7,509 nt of DNA from Syntrophaceae bacterium. GTDB lineage: Bacteria; Desulfobacterota; Syntrophia; Syntrophales; UBA2185. Below are positions 5,568-7,509 of this stretch, piece by piece. The notes under the pieces were generated by a model. That model saw only the letters and a list, made by a program, of their open reading frames with translations, had not been told where the DNA came from and ran no database searches. The stretch spans positions 1 through 7,509 of the forward strand of contig JAFNGM010000107.1 of NCBI GenBank assembly GCA_017885225.1, given 5' to 3'. How positions within the stretch are numbered: position 1 is the stretch's first letter; every line of letters begins with the position of its first letter. A program made the translations under genes and the position numbers.

Positions 5568-6821
5568 CTATTTTATTTGTATGATTTGACCATCCTTTAC
5601 CGTTAAAATCAACAGATCTTTATGCGCATCTCTCTTCCCTGAGAACGATGTAGTTCCCGTGACGCCACGGTAATTTTTCAACTTCAGCAGACTTTTCTTG
5701 AAGTGCTCCCTTGTTTCGACATCATTTTCCTCGACAATCTTTAGAATGATGCGTGCCGCATCATATACCAGAGCATTCACTACATCCGGTTCCCTGCCAT
5801 AGTGCGTATAAAAGATATCGATAAAATCATTCGCCTCGGGATAAAAAGTATTCAGACAAAAACCATCCGCAAAGACGGCACCATCAACATGTCCACCCGC
5901 TGTTTTTATAAGATCCGCCGAATTCCATATGCTTGTACCCAGCAACTTCACGCCTTTTACATTATAATACGCCAACTGAGGAATTATCATACTTATTCTT
6001 GCAGGAGTATCGGGTATAAAAAGGGCGTCAAAGTCAACAACCGGTTTCTGTTCACTTTGAGATTTTTCAACCGCCTTCCTTCCTGTAGATATTCCCTTTG
6101 CATCGGTTATCGCTTTGATAACATCACCGAAATCTACTTGAGTTTTATCGTAAGATTTTGATTTTATGGCTTTGATTCTCTGGCGCAGAACCTCATACCT
6201 GAACAGTCTTTCCATCTCACGACCGTAATGATCGTCCGGGTAAAGGACCGCAAACCTGTTGAGATCCATTTCGTAAATGGCATATGCAACAAGCGCCCTG
6301 GTCTGCATCTCATTTGTCATGTAATTCCGGAATACGTAATCACCTGTATCAGTGATTCTTTCTTTCTGGGTAAGGGTAATAATAGGTATTTTTAACCTTT
6401 GCGCCTCTCCCGCAGCCGCGAGGGCTTCCGCACTTCCGAGAGGTCCGATGATGCAGAGCACCTTTTCCCGAGCGAGTTTCGACACTGCCGCCTTTGCGGC
6501 ATCCGGTTCGCTCTTCGAATCTTCAATCACCAGTTTGTAGGGACTTTTTTTATATTTATCAAATATGCCGGCAGCGAGAATAATAGCCTCCAGGGCCTTG
6601 TTTCCAGCGGAGGCATATCGTCCTGTGAGAGGAAGGACACAACCAATGGCATAATAATCCACCTGATTAGAACCCACTGTGTTCTTTTTGTTCTGTGAAA
6701 TGAATTGATCCGCAGCCACTGCGGCCGCCTTTTCACGCGCTTCACCGGGAGAGACGATGACGGCATCCCAAATAAGCAGCACGACAAAAATTGATAACAG
6801 CAATTTCTTGCAGCGCATCAT
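5568..6821 (-). CDS. Secreted periplasmic-binding-fold protein, penicillin-binding protein activator (LpoA/LppC C-domain)-like
   Basis: A 417-residue exported protein. The start MMRCKK is followed by a hydrophobic segment (LLLSIFVVLLIW) and an A-type cleavage site near SPGEA|REK (about residue 28). There is no lipobox cysteine after the hydrophobic core, so it is probably a soluble periplasmic protein. The mature part has the type I periplasmic-binding fold of branched-chain amino acid receptors and the LpoA C-domain: IGCVLPLTGRYASAGNKAL, then CIIGPLGSAEA, LTQKERITDTGDYVFRN, VLYPDDHYGREM, FDALFIPDTP with LAYYNVKGVKLLGTSIWNS, and a C-terminal YRGVTGTTSFSG. The FDALFIPD...LLGTSIWN pattern is typical of proteins annotated as penicillin-binding protein activators in deltaproteobacteria. 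The N-terminal TPR domain of true LpoA is absent, and no transporter genes are adjacent, so either an envelope role or ligand sensing fits. AAGGA five bases upstream selects ATG 6821. A TTG at 6881 would add 20 residues ahead of the signal peptide without a proper ribosome site. It is the first gene of the operon with surE and the cyclase. Confidence 0.82.
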   Translation of the reverse strand: MMRCKKLLLSIFVVLLIWDAVIVSPGEAREKAAAVAADQFISQNKKNTVGSNQVDYYAIGCVLPLTGRYASAGNKALEAIILAAGIFDKYKKSPYKLVIEDSKSEPDAAKAAVSKLAREKVLCIIGPLGSAEALAAAGEAQRLKIPIITLTQKERITDTGDYVFRNYMTNEMQTRALVAYAIYEMDLNRFAVLYPDDHYGREMERLFRYEVLRQRIKAIKSKSYDKTQVDFGDVIKAITDAKGISTGRKAVEKSQSEQKPVVDFDALFIPDTPARISMIIPQLAYYNVKGVKLLGTSIWNSADLIKTAGGHVDGAVFADGFCLNTFYPEANDFIDIFYTHYGREPDVVNALVYDAARIILKIVEENDVETREHFKKSLLKLKNYRGVTGTTSFSGKRDAHKDLLILTVKDGQIIQIK

Positions 6822-6826
6822 GAGCG

Positions 6827-6831
6827 TCCTT
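6827..6831 (-). promoter_or_regulatory. Ribosome binding site selecting the ATG at 6821
   Basis: AAGGA on the minus strand ends five bases before ATG 6821, the first of two consecutive ATG codons (6821 and 6818). It places the start directly ahead of the signal peptide and argues against the longer TTG-started frame. Confidence 0.7.
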
Positions 6832-6881
6832 GTTTCTACGAAACATCCAGAAATATATTTATGTCGTTCCGATATTTTCAA

Positions 6882-6910
6882 ATCCTAATTTAAAGCAGAC
6901 TCACCGTCAA
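6882..6910 (-). promoter_or_regulatory. Candidate sigma70-type promoter for the periplasmic protein-surE-cyclase operon
   Basis: On the minus strand TTGACG (6905-6910) is separated by exactly 17 bases from TAGGAT (6882-6887), matching five of six and four of six consensus bases. Transcription would start near 6875, giving a leader of about 54 bases before ATG 6821. It begins immediately after the dnaK terminator, consistent with a fresh start of transcription here. Confidence 0.5.
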
Positions 6911-6913
6911 TAT

Positions 6914-6952
6914 AAAAAAGCCCGGGTATCCATCATCATGAATCCCGGGCTT
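6914..6952 (-). terminator. Intrinsic terminator of dnaK
   Basis: On the minus strand AAGCCCGGG (6944-6952) pairs perfectly with CCCGGGCTT (6918-6926), a 9-bp stem with a 17-base loop, followed by a run of six T (6914-6919, partly inside the stem). It lies 17 bases after the dnaK stop codon. Read on the plus strand the hairpin is preceded by A residues and followed by only two T, so it works mainly in one direction. Confidence 0.92.
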
Positions 6953-6969
6953 GTAACATTCTTAGCGAC

Positions 6970-7509
6970 TTACTTTTTCACCTCTTCGAAGTCAGCGTCA
7001 ACCACATCGTCATCCTTTTTCCCGGCTCCCGGCTGCTCTCCTTTCGGTCCACCCTGGGCACCTGCGCCCGCCTGTGAAGCGGAAGCCTTGGCATACATAG
7101 CTTCAGCAAGTTTATGAGAAACATTGGTAAGTTCTTCCTGTGTTCTCTTAATGGCATCGATATCATCGCCTTCAATGGCCTTTCTCACTTTTGCGATGGC
7201 GTCTTCAATCCGCGCCTTTTCCGACGCATCAATCTTCTCTCCATACTCCTTGATATTCTTCTCTACACTGTACGCCATGGAATCTGCCTGATTCCTGGTC
7301 TCTATGAGCTCCTTTTTTTTCTTATCTTCGTCTGCGTGAGCTTCCGCATCTCTCACCAGCTTCTGTATCTCCGCTTCCGACAGACCGCTTGAAGCAGTGA
7401 TCTTGATGCTCTGTTCTTTCCCTGTTCCCAGATCCTTCGCGGCAACATGGACAATGCCATTGGCATCAATGTCGAAGGTCACCTCAATCTGCGGCATGCC
7501 GCGCGGCGC
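6970..7509 (-). CDS. dnaK: Chaperone protein DnaK (Hsp70), C-terminal part, cut by window edge
   Basis: The last 179 residues of the ATP-dependent Hsp70 chaperone, which binds exposed hydrophobic peptides together with DnaJ and GrpE in the cytoplasm. The frame is open to the window edge (APRG before [11 protein letters not shown]), so the ATPase domain and most of the substrate-binding beta domain lie outside. Visible parts are the end of the beta domain ([22 protein letters not shown]), the linker [18 protein letters not shown], the helical lid, a Gly/Ala/Gln-rich disordered stretch, and the conserved terminal tail [14 protein letters not shown]. The tail motif and the match to the E. coli C-terminus make the identity secure. 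The gene ends with TAA and is followed by a strong terminator, so it is the last gene of its transcript. Whether grpE or dnaJ are neighbours cannot be seen. Confidence 0.97.
   Translation of the reverse strand, partial: APRGMPQIEVTFDIDANGIVHVAAKDLGTGKEQSIKITASSGLSEAEIQKLVRDAEAHADEDKKKKELIETRNQADSMAYSVEKNIKEYGEKIDASEKARIEDAIAKVRKAIEGDDIDAIKRTQEELTNVSHKLAEAMYAKASASQAGAGAQGGPKGEQPGAGKKDDDVVDADFEEVKK

Noticed and set aside
5802..6161. 119-codon plus-strand frame inside the periplasmic protein gene
   Set aside because: It is antisense to a conserved binding-fold gene and has a composition typical of a shadow frame.

Overview
The window looks like the chromosome of a Gram-negative bacterium of moderate GC content. 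The DnaK tail, the penicillin-binding-protein-activator-like periplasmic protein, SurE, a multi-PAS diguanylate cyclase, a Crp/Fnr regulator and a tandem universal stress protein together suggest a deltaproteobacterium-like lineage (Desulfobacterota, perhaps near Syntrophales). This placement is inferred from protein style only, and I could not test it. There are no tRNA or rRNA genes, insertion sequences, CRISPR arrays or prophage genes.

Layout. Positions 1-369 are non-coding leader with a possible sigma70-like promoter and a well-formed FNR-type operator (320-333). A plus-strand cluster follows: a GTG-started Crp/Fnr regulator (370-1062), a cytoplasmic protein of six regular 24-residue MORN_2-type repeats (1097-1789), and a two-domain universal stress protein (1786-2625). 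The last two overlap by ATGA, so the three genes look like one operon. The rest of the window is on the minus strand. Read from the right, it holds the C-terminal 179 residues of DnaK (running off the edge) and a strong intrinsic terminator (6914-6952). A candidate promoter (6882-6910) comes next, then a three-gene operon: a secreted periplasmic-binding-fold protein (5568-6821), SurE (4756-5520) and a four-PAS GGDEF diguanylate cyclase (2622-4718). The two operons converge and share their stop codons in the 4-bp palindrome TTAA at 2622-2625.

How the genes may work together (inference). The left operon reads as a sensor-effector stress module. A Crp/Fnr protein with an FNR-like recognition helix but no iron-sulfur cysteines would control, and probably autoregulate, a repeat scaffold protein and a stress protein. 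The right operon joins envelope sensing or assembly, nucleotide clean-up under stress (SurE) and c-di-GMP output. Its cyclase keeps both the catalytic GGDEF and the RxxD inhibitory site. DnaK is a neighbour but is transcriptionally insulated by its terminator.

Nothing here is clearly a wholly new system. The best candidates for follow-up are the Crp/Fnr-MORN-USP cassette with its matching operator, and the convergent shared-stop junction.
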